This document shows positions 1-8,760 of a stretch of 64,000 nucleotides of DNA, piece after piece. This DNA comes from WHSW01 sp963705955 (lineage in GTDB: Bacteria > Actinomycetota > Thermoleophilia > Solirubrobacterales > 70-9). A program made the translations under genes and the position numbers. The notes under the pieces were generated by a model. It ran no database searches and was not told the origin of the DNA. It worked only from the letters and a program-made list of their open reading frames with translations. Each line of letters begins with the position of its first letter. Positions within the stretch are counted from its first letter, which is position 1. The stretch lies in the NCBI GenBank assembly GCA_963705955.1, contig CAVPLH010000006.1:1658326-1722325 (forward strand), in the 5' to 3' direction.

Positions 1-448
1 CGCCGAGACGCCCGGCGAGCCGGGCCATCCCGGCTGCGCGCTCCTCTTCCATCCGCAACACCGCACCGCCGACGGCCTGCTCGTCGAGCTGCGCCATCGA
101 GCGCAGGGCGCGATAGATATCGCGGTTCGCGGCCAGCATCTCGCTCGCGGCCGCGAAGCCGGTGCGCAGGTGATCGCGGGCGTCGGGCTGATGCTTGGCG
201 TCGACCAGCCTCGCGTAGCCCGAACGTGCGGCGAGCTCGCGACCGACGGCGTCGAAGAGCCCCGAACGTGAGCCGAAGATCGCGTAGACGGTCGACCGCG
301 CCACCCCGGCCATGCGTGCGATTCGGTCGATCGCGACCCGTTCGGCCGGCGCCTCCCGCAGCCGCTCGAAGACGGCCTCGATGATTCGCATCCGTGTGCG
401 CTCTGCTTCCTCGGCGCGTGCGCGCTGCTCGTACGGCCGTGTCGCCAT
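1..448 (-). CDS. TetR/AcrR-family regulator (C-terminus beyond left edge)
   Basis: This is the DNA-binding part of a TetR-type one-component repressor. The reverse-strand frame opens with MATRPYEQRARAEEAERT and stays open to base 1, giving 149 residues. The helix-turn-helix lies at about residues 38-60 (RVAIDRIARMAGVARSTVYA) and is followed by the usual 'FGSRSGLFDAV' segment. The ligand-binding domain is incomplete. The gene is divergent from the FAD monooxygenase at 533, and two palindromic repeats fill the shared promoter region, so it probably represses that gene and itself. The inducer cannot be read from the sequence. Confidence 0.9.
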   Translation of the reverse strand, partial: MATRPYEQRARAEEAERTRMRIIEAVFERLREAPAERVAIDRIARMAGVARSTVYAIFGSRSGLFDAVGRELAARSGYARLVDAKHQPDARDHLRTGFAAASEMLAANRDIYRALRSMAQLDEQAVGGAVLRMEEERAAGMARLAGRLG

Positions 449-465
449 CGAGTCAGTCTACTTCA

Positions 466-520
466 CCGGACATTACGTCTGATGAATTGATATATTCTCT
501 CGGACACATTGTCTGATGAA
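466..520. promoter_or_regulatory. Twin palindromic operator of the TetR/monooxygenase divergon
   Basis: Two 17-base sites, CCGGACATTACGTCTGA (466-482) and TCGGACACATTGTCTGA (500-516), form a direct repeat with a 34-bp period, and both continue with TGAA. The second is a near-perfect inverted repeat, TCGGACA-CAT-TGTCTGA. They flank the AT-rich stretch 483-499, the likely promoter. Their place between a tetR-type gene and its divergent neighbour fits TetR operators. Binding is inferred. Confidence 0.65.
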
Positions 521-532
521 AGGTTCAAGCGG

Positions 533-2086
533 ATGGCTGCTGCGGTTGAGGAGTTCGAGGTCGTGATCGTCGGCGCGGGTCCCGGCGGTCTTGCGAGCGC
601 GGTGACGCTTGCCTCGCAAGGCGTCGAGACGCTCGTCGTCGAACGGCGGCCATCCCCTTCGACGCTGCCGCGCGCCACGGTGGCGACTACGGCGACGATG
701 GAACTGCTTCGCCGCTGGGGGCTGGAGCGAGCGGCCTGGGAGCGGTCGATCGACGTCGAATGGCAGGCCTGGGCATGCGCGACGCTCGCCGCCGCCGATC
801 ACGGCGAGGCGGTCGAGGTGGGTCTTCCGACTCGCGCGCAGGCGGCGCTCGTCAGCCCGACTTCGCCCGCCTGCCTGACACAGGACGAGCTCGAGCCGCT
901 GCTCGAGGAGCACCTCGGTTCGTTGGCGAGCGCTCGTCTCGAGCGCGGGGTCGAGCTGATCGCGCTCGAGGGCGGCCATCTGCTGACGCTTGCCGGCCCG
1001 GGCGAGCGCCGCCGCCGGGTACGCGCCCGGTACGTGATCGGCGCCGACGGCTTGCGGAGCCGCGTCCGGAAGGAGCTCGGCATCGCGACGGAGGGCTCGG
1101 ACGAGCTCGGCGACCGCTTCGGGATCCTCTTCCGCGCCCCGGTTTGGGATCTCGTTCGCGAGCACCGCTACGGCATCTACTTCGTCACCGACGAGCCCGC
1201 GGGCCGCTCCTTCCTCCCGGCCGGCCGGCCCGACCGGTGGGTGTTCGGCATGCACCGCGACGCTGCCGTCAGCCTCGAGACGCTCACCCCCGAGCGGGTG
1301 AAGCGGTGGATCCGCGACGCCGCCGGCGACCCCGATCTGCCGATCGAGATCGAGCGTACGATGCCGATTGCCTTCGGGGTCGGACTGGCCGAGCGATTCC
1401 GAGAGGGCGACGCGTTCCTGATCGGGGATGCCGCACACCGGGTGACCCCGCGAGGCGGCACCGGACTGAACACGGCGATCCGCGACGGCTTCGACATCGG
1501 CTGGAAGCTGGCCTGGGTCCTGCGCGGCTGGGGTGGCGAGCGGCTGCTCGACAGCTACGAGCGCGAGCGTCGGCCCGTGGCCGAGTTCAACACGCAGCGC
1601 TCGACCCGAGCCGACGGCTCGATCCTCGGCAGCTCGATCGGTCTCAACGCCGACATCGGCGGTCGCATCGCCCACGTCTGGGTGCCACGCGACGGCGGCG
1701 TCGTCTCGACGCTCGATCTGCTCGACGACGGGCTGACGCTGCTCGTCGGGCCCGACTGGGAAGGCTCCCTGCCCGGTCGCCGCGCAGACTCGCCGCCGGT
1801 GACGGTGGAGCGGCTGGACGCGATCGCCGCCCGCGGTCTCGGCTTGACGACGGCGGGCTCGCTGCTCGCCAGGCCCGACGGCTACCCGGTCGCGCTCTGG
1901 AACGACGAGGAGCCGGGCCCGGCGCGACTGGCGCGGGCGATCGCCGCGGCGAGCGGGTCGGCGACCGAGCCACGCCGCCCGCGCTACTCGCCGTGCACTT
2001 CCTCGTCATTGTTATCCGCTGGTGGACCCGAACTTCATCGACAGAGTCGCGAGCGCGATGGAGACAAACCACGCAGCCTGCCGTGA
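533..2086 (+). CDS. FAD-dependent aromatic-ring monooxygenase (PheA/TfdB-type)
   Basis: Probable flavoprotein hydroxylase of the p-hydroxybenzoate hydroxylase fold, using NAD(P)H and O2 on an unknown aromatic or polyketide-like substrate. Visible motifs are the Rossmann GAGPGG at about residues 14-19, 'VIGADGLRSRVRKELG' in the middle, and the second FAD motif LIGDAAHRVTPRGGTGLN near residue 297. The ATG at 533 is preferred over TTG at 509 because AAAGG sits 11 bases upstream and the TTG lies inside an operator site. About 44 C-terminal residues after 'LARAIAAASGSATE' look unlike the family and may be a read-through tail. Divergent from the TetR gene. Confidence 0.85.
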   Translation: MAAAVEEFEVVIVGAGPGGLASAVTLASQGVETLVVERRPSPSTLPRATVATTATMELLRRWGLERAAWERSIDVEWQAWACATLAAADHGEAVEVGLPTRAQAALVSPTSPACLTQDELEPLLEEHLGSLASARLERGVELIALEGGHLLTLAGPGERRRRVRARYVIGADGLRSRVRKELGIATEGSDELGDRFGILFRAPVWDLVREHRYGIYFVTDEPAGRSFLPAGRPDRWVFGMHRDAAVSLETLTPERVKRWIRDAAGDPDLPIEIERTMPIAFGVGLAERFREGDAFLIGDAAHRVTPRGGTGLNTAIRDGFDIGWKLAWVLRGWGGERLLDSYERERRPVAEFNTQRSTRADGSILGSSIGLNADIGGRIAHVWVPRDGGVVSTLDLLDDGLTLLVGPDWEGSLPGRRADSPPVTVERLDAIAARGLGLTTAGSLLARPDGYPVALWNDEEPGPARLARAIAAASGSATEPRRPRYSPCTSSSLLSAGGPELHRQSRERDGDKPRSLP

Positions 2087-2120
2087 AGGGCTGCCTGACA
2101 CCGGACCCTAGGAGGTTTGG

Positions 2121-3551
2121 ATGACACGGTTTGTGGGTCGCTTTGCCGTCCTTGCATGCGCCGCGTCGCTTGCCGCGCCTGGTGCCGGCCAGGCCGCTCC
2201 GAGCCTCGTCGACCCAGGGCTCGGCGTGCGGACGGTGGCGAGCGGGCTCGTCACGCCCACCGGCATGGCCTTCCTTCCCTCTGGCGAGATGCTCGTGCTC
2301 GAGAAGAACACGGGCAAGGTGCAGAGGGTCGTGGATGGAGCGGTGGTGGGAACCGCGCTGGACCTGTCCGTGAACTCCGCCTCCGAGCGAGGGTTGCTCG
2401 GGGTCGCCCTCGACCCCGACTTCGCGGTCAACCAGTTCGTGTACCTGTACTGGACCCAGAGCTCGACGGGGGCCGACAGCGGAGACGTCGATCAGGTCCC
2501 GTTGCTCGGGAACCGCGTCGATCGCTTCGTATGGACCGGGTCGGCGCTCGTGTTCGACCGCAACCTCATCCAGCTGCGCGCTGTCCAGGCGGACTCCGGC
2601 CAGCCGGCGCGCGGAAATCACAACGGCGGTGTGATCCGCTTCGGGCCCGACGGGAAGCTCTTCGTGCTGGTGGGCGACGTGGGGCGGCGTGGGCAGCTGC
2701 AGAACCTCGCCGACGGTCCCTTCGGGCCGGGTATGCCGGACGATGTGTTCGGTGGCCCGGTGCCCGACAACGCTCACCTGACAGGGGCAATCCTGCGTCT
2801 GAACCCGGACGGTTCGACCCCGACCGACAACCCGTTCTTCGCGGCCGGCGCCGCAATCGGCGGCGAAGTCGGCGCCAACGTCCAGCGCCTCTTCGCCTAC
2901 GGGATCCGCAACAGCTTCGGGATCGCCTTCGACCCGCGCTCGGGCGACCTGTGGGCGCAGGAGAACGGGGATGACAGCTTTGACGAGCTCAATCGAGTCA
3001 AGCCAGGGTTCAACTCGGGATGGGTACAGATGATGGGCCCGCCGGGACGGATCTCCCAGTACAGGGCGATCGAGTCCAGCGGCGTCTACGCCGGGCTCCA
3101 GCAGCTGCGCTGGCCGCCCAGCAACATCGCGGAAACGGCGGCCGAAGCACGTTCGCGGCTCTTCGTCCTGCCAGGCTCGCGCTACAGCGCACCGGAGTTC
3201 TCGTGGAAGTTCAGCATCGCCCCCGGCGGCCTCGGCTTCCTGGACGGGAACGCGCTCGGGCGCAAGTACCGGAACGACCTCTTCGTAGGGGCGGCCGGAA
3301 CCGCCCTCGCAGGCGGGCAACTGTTCCATTTCGACCTGCGACGAAAGAACCGGAAACTCAAGTTCGACGATCCCCGGCTCGCCGACCTGGTCGCCGACAA
3401 CGACGACAAGTTCGACATCACCGAGAGCCAAAGCCTGCGCTTCGGCCGCGACTTCGGCGTCACGACCGACATTCAAACGAAAGCGAACGGCAATCTGTTC
3501 GTGCTCTCCCTCTCGGACGGCGCGATCTACAGGATCTTCAAGCGGCCCTGA
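2121..3551 (+). CDS. Secreted PQQ-type glucose/sorbosone dehydrogenase-like beta-propeller
   Basis: Exported six-bladed beta-propeller of the glucose/sorbosone dehydrogenase family, whose members oxidise aldose sugars with PQQ. A signal peptide covers about residues 1-26, ending AGQA. Family signatures are 'ERGLLGVALDPDF' near residue 95, 'GNHNGGVIRFGPDGKLFV' near 165, 'HLTGAILRLNPDGS' and 'FAYGIRNSFGIAFDP' near 260. At 476 residues it is normal length. A strong AGGAGG lies just before the ATG. Whether the PQQ site is complete cannot be judged by eye, and some relatives bind other ligands. Expected location is outside the membrane. Confidence 0.82.
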   Translation: MTRFVGRFAVLACAASLAAPGAGQAAPSLVDPGLGVRTVASGLVTPTGMAFLPSGEMLVLEKNTGKVQRVVDGAVVGTALDLSVNSASERGLLGVALDPDFAVNQFVYLYWTQSSTGADSGDVDQVPLLGNRVDRFVWTGSALVFDRNLIQLRAVQADSGQPARGNHNGGVIRFGPDGKLFVLVGDVGRRGQLQNLADGPFGPGMPDDVFGGPVPDNAHLTGAILRLNPDGSTPTDNPFFAAGAAIGGEVGANVQRLFAYGIRNSFGIAFDPRSGDLWAQENGDDSFDELNRVKPGFNSGWVQMMGPPGRISQYRAIESSGVYAGLQQLRWPPSNIAETAAEARSRLFVLPGSRYSAPEFSWKFSIAPGGLGFLDGNALGRKYRNDLFVGAAGTALAGGQLFHFDLRRKNRKLKFDDPRLADLVADNDDKFDITESQSLRFGRDFGVTTDIQTKANGNLFVLSLSDGAIYRIFKRP

Positions 3552-3639
3552 CGAGCTCCACCGTTCCCCGGCGCTCCGCGCTCGGCATTCGAGGACACCG
3601 TGTTGCCGTTCGTCCGAAGTAGGCTGAGATCGCACCGAT

Positions 3640-4020
3640 ATGGCGGTCGACCTGGTCATCGACATCGAGAACACCCCCGGCGCGCTGGCGCGCGTCGCGG
3701 CCGCGATCAGCGACGCCGGCGTGAACATCGCGGCCGCCACATGCGTCGGGTCGGGCGAGCGGGCCGAGCTCCACATCCTCGTCCCGCACGCCGGGGCCGC
3801 GAAGCACTCGCTGGCGATCTCTCACGTCGCGGTCACCCGCGAGCGCGAAGTCGTCGTTGTCGATGTCGAGGATCACCCCGGCGTTCTTGCCGATCTGACT
3901 CGCAATATCGCCCGCGCCGGCGTCAACCTCGATCTCGTCTATGTCGCTACTCGGAATCGCGTCGTCTTCGGAGCGGACGACGTCGGTGCGCTTCGCGCCG
4001 CACTGGGCGCGACGAGCTGA
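3640..4020 (+). CDS. Double ACT-domain protein
   Basis: A 126-residue protein made of two ACT modules, about residues 1-65 and 68-126. Both open with the typical pattern: 'IDIENTPGALARVAAAI' and 'VDVEDHPGVLADLTRNIA'. ACT domains bind amino acids or other small ligands and regulate enzymes. Stand-alone two-ACT proteins are common in actinobacteria with mostly unknown partners. No catalytic domain is attached. It lies 88 bp after the sugar-dehydrogenase-like gene on the same strand and converges with the SnoaL gene downstream. A specific ligand is not assigned. Confidence 0.75.
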   Translation: MAVDLVIDIENTPGALARVAAAISDAGVNIAAATCVGSGERAELHILVPHAGAAKHSLAISHVAVTREREVVVVDVEDHPGVLADLTRNIARAGVNLDLVYVATRNRVVFGADDVGALRAALGATS

Positions 4021-4032
4021 CGCGGCTTGCAC

Positions 4033-4893
4033 CTACCGCTCGAGCCCGGCGAGCCGGAACGCCTCGGCCTCCCTGGGATGGAAGCTCACCTGCGCGATCT
4101 TCGTCTCCCGGACCAAGAAGAGGAACCAGAACTCGCTCTCCACCGGCACCCCACTGCCCTCTCCACGCGCCGTCTGGTGCACGGAGACCAGGACGTGGTC
4201 GTTCGCGTCGATGAACTGCCGGGGCGTCGCGGTCCAGTCCTGAAACCCCTCGATCCAGTCGGCCGTCGCCTGCAGGAACCCCTCTTTGCCGTGGTAGGTG
4301 GCCCCGTCCGGATCGGGGCGGATCGTGATCAGATCGTCGGCGACCAGGTCGAGCATCCCGCCCAGGTCGTCCTGCTGCGAATGCCTCGAAGGCACGACGA
4401 ACGATCTCGACGTTTTCCTGCGACATCGCGTTGCAGTATCTCTGCGACCGACAACGGCTCGCTTCGATGCCCACCGACCTTCGCCCGAGCGCGACTCGGT
4501 CAGCCCGGCGGCTTCGAGGGCCTCGTTGCGGTCGAGGTAGATCCATTGCCTGACGACGAGTCCCTCCCGGATCTCGATCAGCCCGCCGAGCTCGCGCTCC
4601 GTGGTGACCCCGCTTGCTCGCCCGGTCGCAATCACCCTGTGGAGGGTGACGACCTGGCACTCGTCGACGTCGACGTATTCGTCGACCTCCCAGCGGAGTT
4701 CCGACCATTCCTGCTCCCACCTGTCGAATACGCCGAGGATCTGATCGCGGCCCTCAAACGTCTCGCCGACGACGTTCGTGATCGCGGAGTGGAAGACCGC
4801 GTCGGGATGGAGGTACTTGGTCAGCTCCGCGACATCATGCTCGCTCCACGCCTCGATGAACCGGCGCACGATCTCGACGTTCTCTCGCGACAT
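4033..4893 (-). CDS. Two tandem SnoaL-like genes read as one frame (second one frameshifted)
   Basis: Residues 1-134 are a complete NTF2/SnoaL-like domain beginning MSRENVEIVRRFIEAW and ending EALEAAGLTES. The frame then crosses what was probably a spacer and enters a second SnoaL domain. That second domain has its own start in another frame (ATG at 4426, MSQENVEIVRRAFEAFAA), and one surplus base near 4371-4380 throws it into the first frame, where it continues 'DDLGGMLDLVADDL' to the stop. The parsimonious reading is two adjacent paralogues plus a 1-base insertion. SnoaL-fold proteins bind or cyclise small hydrophobic molecules; the substrate is unknown. Confidence 0.75.
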   Translation of the reverse strand: MSRENVEIVRRFIEAWSEHDVAELTKYLHPDAVFHSAITNVVGETFEGRDQILGVFDRWEQEWSELRWEVDEYVDVDECQVVTLHRVIATGRASGVTTERELGGLIEIREGLVVRQWIYLDRNEALEAAGLTESRSGEGRWASKRAVVGRRDTATRCRRKTSRSFVVPSRHSQQDDLGGMLDLVADDLITIRPDPDGATYHGKEGFLQATADWIEGFQDWTATPRQFIDANDHVLVSVHQTARGEGSGVPVESEFWFLFLVRETKIAQVSFHPREAEAFRLAGLER

Positions 4894-4986
4894 CGGGCCC
4901 AGTATTCAGCCTGCAACCGATCGGTGCGCAACCGAAACCCAACGCACGAGGCGCGCTCGGCGGACGCTGGAGCCGACCGATCCTGG

Positions 4987-5724
4987 TCAGGCCGGGTACT
5001 CGTCCTTGCGCCAGGCGCGTGGCTCCTCCGGCTGGGCCTTCGGCGTACGCTCGAGCAGGAAGCTGAAGTACGGGGCGACGAACGGGTCGGGCGCCATCAC
5101 CGTGTAGGTGTGGTAGACGGTCCCGTTCTCGCGCGCGAACGCGATCCAGCTCGGGCCCTCGCGCAGGCCGTCCTTGAGCTCGGCCCCGACCTGTCGCGAC
5201 CACTCCTCGAGCCAGTCGGGCGGGTCGTCGATCATCTCCTTCACCTCGGGGATCTGCTCTGCCTGCTCCTCGGTCATCGCCAAGCCGAAGTCCCACGGGA
5301 AGTCGGTGTCGTAGGTGGAGACGTAGGGGAACTGCCAACCCATGCGCTGCTTGTAGGCCGTCAGCCGGTCGATCGGCGCCCGCGAGAAGCAGATCAGCGT
5401 CACGTCGCGGTGGTTCAGATGGACGAGCCCGCCGTCGAGTTCGTCGGCAAGGCTGGTGCAGCCGGGGCAGGCACCGACTTCGTAGTCGGGCCCGTACATG
5501 ATGTTGTAGGCGAGAAGCTGTGAGCGGCCATCGAAGAGCTCGCCGAGGGTCTTCTTGCCGTCCTCGGTGTCGAACTCGTACTCCTTCTCCACCGGTACCC
5601 AGGGGAGCTCCAGTCGCTTGCGCTTGACCTCCTCGTTCCGCTCCGCCTGCTCGGCCTCGAGCTTCGCCAGCTCGTCGCGGGCCGCTTGCCACTCCTCGCG
5701 GGTGCCTACCGTGTGCTCAGACAT
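4987..5724 (-). CDS. DUF899-family thioredoxin-fold protein (copy 1)
   Basis: A 245-residue cytoplasmic protein of the DUF899 family, which adopts a thioredoxin-like fold. It begins with a helical stretch (GTREEWQAARDELAKLEAE), then 'LPWVPVEKEYEF', 'GRSQLLAYNIMYGPDYE' and a CPGC motif near residue 90, followed by 'FSRAPIDRLTAYKQRMGW'. GGAGGGATAGAAG sits directly before the ATG. The family has been tentatively called dithiol-disulphide isomerase, but its biochemistry is unsettled. It belongs to a set of three paralogues here (others at 10656 and 51712) and neighbours SnoaL genes. Confidence 0.85.
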   Translation of the reverse strand: MSEHTVGTREEWQAARDELAKLEAEQAERNEEVKRKRLELPWVPVEKEYEFDTEDGKKTLGELFDGRSQLLAYNIMYGPDYEVGACPGCTSLADELDGGLVHLNHRDVTLICFSRAPIDRLTAYKQRMGWQFPYVSTYDTDFPWDFGLAMTEEQAEQIPEVKEMIDDPPDWLEEWSRQVGAELKDGLREGPSWIAFARENGTVYHTYTVMAPDPFVAPYFSFLLERTPKAQPEEPRAWRKDEYPA

Positions 5725-5830
5725 CTTCTATCCCTCCTGTCTTTGATCTTTGCCGTTCCCGGCGCGATCGAAACCCCAGTCAGTCGGACGCTACCGGGTC
5801 ACAGGATGAGACCCGGGGCGCCGCGGAAAC

Positions 5831-6274
5831 TCATCTCCGTGGGCTCGAATGCGACGAAGACGCTCGCTCGATCCCCTCCGCGTCGTCGAGTGCCCGCGCC
5901 GTCGCCCAGGCCTCCTCGAGTGACGCGAATCCCTGCAAACGAACGAGCAGCCCGTCGCGGAAGGTCCAGAGTTGTGGCTCGTCCATCTCGATCGGCGTCC
6001 CGCTCGTTGCTCCGTAGGCGACGACATGAGCACGGACCACGACATGCCTACCGGCGGCGATGTACTCCCGTGGCTCCCAGCGGATCGGATCGAACAGCTC
6101 GGCGGTCTTGGCGAAGAAGGCCCGCACCCCGTCTACCCCGTGCCACACCCTGCCGTCGGGAACGTCCGGGCGATCGTGGAGCTCGACGTCGGGATCGACC
6201 AAGCTGAAATCGAGCTCGCCGGTCTCGTTGAACCTTGCGAAGAGTCCTTGGAGCCGCTCGACATTCGAGGCCAC
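5831..6274 (-). CDS. SnoaL-like (NTF2-fold) protein
   Basis: A 147-residue SnoaL/NTF2-like protein. It shows 'VERLQGLFARFNETGELDF', 'VDPDVELHD', 'WHGVDGVRAFFAKTAELFDPIRWEPREYI' spread over the middle, and the terminal strand 'WTFRDGLLVRLQGFASLEEA'. Such proteins form a cone-shaped pocket and act as cyclases, isomerases or binding proteins. The C-terminal 20 residues are Ser/Arg-rich and probably disordered. It lies downstream of DUF899 copy 1's promoter region on the same strand and about 70 bp from the 3' end of the secreted protein at 6344. Substrate unknown. Confidence 0.75.
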   Translation of the reverse strand: MASNVERLQGLFARFNETGELDFSLVDPDVELHDRPDVPDGRVWHGVDGVRAFFAKTAELFDPIRWEPREYIAAGRHVVVRAHVVAYGATSGTPIEMDEPQLWTFRDGLLVRLQGFASLEEAWATARALDDAEGIERASSSHSSPRR

Positions 6275-6343
6275 CGGGGGATTATCGCTCGGGGCCGCCG
6301 GGTGGGGGTCGGCGGACCTCGGCGCCTACGCGGGGTAGCGCTA

Positions 6344-7964
6344 CTACGGCGTGATCGCGAAGTTCCAGGTGCCCCAACCGGACCCGGACGCGGAGCCGGG
6401 CTCGACCACCCACTCGTTGACCATCCACACTCGGGAGGTGCCCGCCGGCGGCGCCGGATCCGGCGTGGCGCCGGCGTAGTCGCCCCAGCGGCACGGGCTG
6501 CACGTGAAGTCGTTCAGCGAGGAGGGCGAGCTCTTCACCAGGACCGGCGACGACTGCGCGGCCGCTCCGATCTTCGAGACCATCGCGATCGAGGGATGGA
6601 CGCTCGAGGAGGTTCGGTCGAAGCTCATCGCCATGTCGCTGCCAAACGACTTGGTGGCACCGTTGACTATCCGGTTCGGCGAGATCGCGCCGTTGAACTC
6701 GTAAAGCGACCCGCTCGTCGCCTTCCCGGATTGGAACACGGTGTCGGCGGCCGGGTCGATCTCGTACCAGCGGACCTCGGAGCCGGCGCCCCCGGAGACC
6801 GTGTGCTGGGTCCATAGGGCGACCGTGCCATCGGGCGGGGTCGATCGCCGATACCGCCTGCGTGAGACGCCCGTCGAGCGTGTCGAGCGTGCTGGAGGTC
6901 CCCGATTGAGGCGCGCTGGGCGGGACCGAGTAGCTGGGCACGGTGACGGTCTTGCCTTTTGCCGCGATCTTCGCGCTGCCGTCGGTGTTCTTCGACACCT
7001 TGAACAGCGACAGCTTCGTCGACGGGCTGTTGCCGTCGACGGCGGCGACGTATCCGGTCGCGGAGGTGTCGGTCTGGTTCGCCGGCACCGGCGTGAACGC
7101 CGGGGTGCCGTTCGCGTTCTTGATCCCGAATCGGCCGTTCGCAGCCAGCGCCGGGCAGGTCGTCCCCGACGGTGGCTTCGTGACACCGACGACGTCGGAG
7201 CCGACGTAGCTGCCGCTGGGGCTCGAGTTCGAGAACGTGTTGACACCGATCACACCGAAGTCCCTCGTGTCACCGAGCTTCGGGTAGTCGGGAAGCTCGG
7301 TCCCGTACGAGACCGTGTAGTTGCAGAAGTCGGCGGCGCTGTTGGGCGATGCCGTCTTGCTGAAGCCGAACGTCAGCCGGTTGTCGGTCGAGCTGACGAG
7401 GACCAGGCCGGCGTAGTAGAAGCGCTTTGTCCCCGGGTCCCAGATCACCTGGGGGTCGGTGGTGAACACCGACCCGGTCCCCCAGAGGCTGTTCAGGGTG
7501 CCGGTCGAGATCGGGGTCGTCGACGTCTTGTCGTAGATCGCGAATCGGTCGTTGATCGTCTCGATGAAGCGGGTCTTGCCCACCGCGCCGGTCGTGTCGG
7601 GGGGTCCGACGTTGGTGTCACGGATGCCGGCAAAGCTCGGGTTCGCGGTCGGCGCCCGCACCGAGAAGGCGGCGTCGCCTGCCGCGAGCGAGCCCGGCGC
7701 CCGCCGTGCCGCCCGTGCCCTCGCCTGCTCATAGGCGGCCTGATCGGGAACCAGATACCCCTGGTCGAGGAGGCGCCTCTGCGCGGAGCTGAGGGGACCG
7801 CCGGCCATCGGCTTCGCGGGCTTCACTTGCAGGCTCTCGGCGCCGGCGTCGGCTGCGAACGTGCTCGCGAGCGCGATGATCGCGACGGCGACCGCGAGGA
7901 GCGCGCACCGGCGCCCGGGTGCGATCCTCTCGAGGGAACAAGCGAGACTTGCGGCGAAATGCAT
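6344..7964 (-). CDS. Secreted beta-rich protein of unknown function (one frameshift)
   Basis: An exported protein of about 540 residues. A signal peptide spans roughly residues 10-42 (a hydrophobic run ending ADAGAES). The body contains 'TNVGPPDTTGAVGKTRFIE', 'DPQVIWDPGTKRFYYAGLV' and, near the end, 'CSPCRWGDYAGATPDP' and 'VWMVNEWV', a layout like extracellular propeller or sialidase-type proteins. The reading frame breaks at the G4 run 6837-6840; removing one base joins '..AVSAID' to 'PPDGTVALWTQHTVSG' and restores one frame to the stop at 6344. AGGAG precedes the ATG. I do not recognise a catalytic site. Confidence 0.65.
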
Positions 7965-8102
7965 CGGTATCTCCTAAGTTCGCCGACAGCCCGACCTGCC
8001 GAGGCTTGATCAGCGCGAACCTATCACGCAAATCGCTCGGCTTCAGGCCCATCCGCGCCCGGGTTTGCCCCGGACGAACAGGGCTCGCCCCGCGGCACCC
8101 GC

Positions 8103-8450
8103 TCATCGCGTCAGCTTCGTGCCCAGCTTCTCGGTCTTGCTGTTCCCGGCCCGGTCGGTGAGCGTCACGGTCAACCTGGCAGATGCCTTCTTGCCCCTCC
8201 CGAGCGGCCTGGCGATCCGGTGGTCGTTTCTCTTTCGCCTCAGCGCCAGCTTCAGGATCTTCGTCTGGCCGGCACTGACCGAATCCGTCTTCGGCGCCAG
8301 CTTGAAGGAGTTCCGGTGCCTGTTCACCCTCACCTTCGCCCTGCCGTCGGCGACGGCCGTCAGCCGTTCCTTGGCCGAAACACTCACCTTGACGACGATC
8401 GTAGACGCGTTCGATCCGGTCCGCACCGCCGCCGCCCGGGTTGCGCTCAG
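8103..8450 (-). pseudogene. 3' fragment of a secreted protein (beta-strand C-terminal domain)
   Basis: The reverse strand encodes about 115 residues ending 'RLTVTLTDRAGNSKTEKLG'. They are rich in alternating Val/Lys/Arg strands typical of the C-terminal domains of secreted proteins in this group, and the tail of the YWTD protein at 11471 is of the same kind. No start codon or signal peptide belongs to it. Upstream, the frame runs antisense into the ArsR gene, so the 5' part of this gene is missing. It looks like a remnant created at the same junction that trimmed arsR. Confidence 0.55.
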
Positions 8451-8760
8451 CCTCATCTTCTCGGCGCTCGCCGATCCGACCCGCCGCTCGATCCTGACCC
8501 GCCTCGCCGAGGGCGAGGCGACCGTGGCAGAGCTCTCCGAGCCGTTCCCGGTGAGCGGGCCGGCGATCTCGCGCCACCTCAAGGTGCTCGAGCACGCGGG
8601 ACTGATCGCCCGCAGCCGGGAGGCCCAGTGGCGACCGAGCCGCCTGCAGGCCGAACCACTCGACGAGGCGGTCGAGTGGATGCAGTCGCGCAAGCGGACC
8701 TGGGAGGCCCGGATGGACCGACTCGATGCACACCTGCACGAAGCAAGGAGAAATCGATGA
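8389..8760 (+). CDS. ArsR-family winged-helix regulator (5' end replaced or truncated)
   Basis: About 100 residues match a stand-alone ArsR repressor: 'FSALADPTRRSILTRLAEGE' starts at 8458, with the recognition helix 'VSGPAISRHLKVLEHAGLI' and the end 'LDAHLHEARRNR'. No ATG or GTG lies where the family starts, only an in-frame TTG at 8389 inside sequence that belongs to the reverse-strand gene fragment. The first few family residues are therefore missing. The stop overlaps the ATG of the SRPBCC gene (ATGA, 8757-8760), and AAGGAG precedes that ATG. ArsR plus SRPBCC is a common actinobacterial pair. Confidence 0.75.
   Translation: MTTIVDAFDPVRTAAARVALSLIFSALADPTRRSILTRLAEGEATVAELSEPFPVSGPAISRHLKVLEHAGLIARSREAQWRPSRLQAEPLDEAVEWMQSRKRTWEARMDRLDAHLHEARRNR

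Noticed and set aside
1644..3776. Long open frame on the reverse strand across the monooxygenase and sugar-dehydrogenase genes
   Set aside because: Antisense shadow of GC-rich coding; no domain, composition skewed to Arg/Glu/Val, and the forward genes have clear families and ribosome sites.
4027..5523. 498-codon forward open frame opposite the SnoaL and DUF899 genes
   Set aside because: The reverse strand encodes well-recognised families with starts and ribosome sites; the forward translation shows none.
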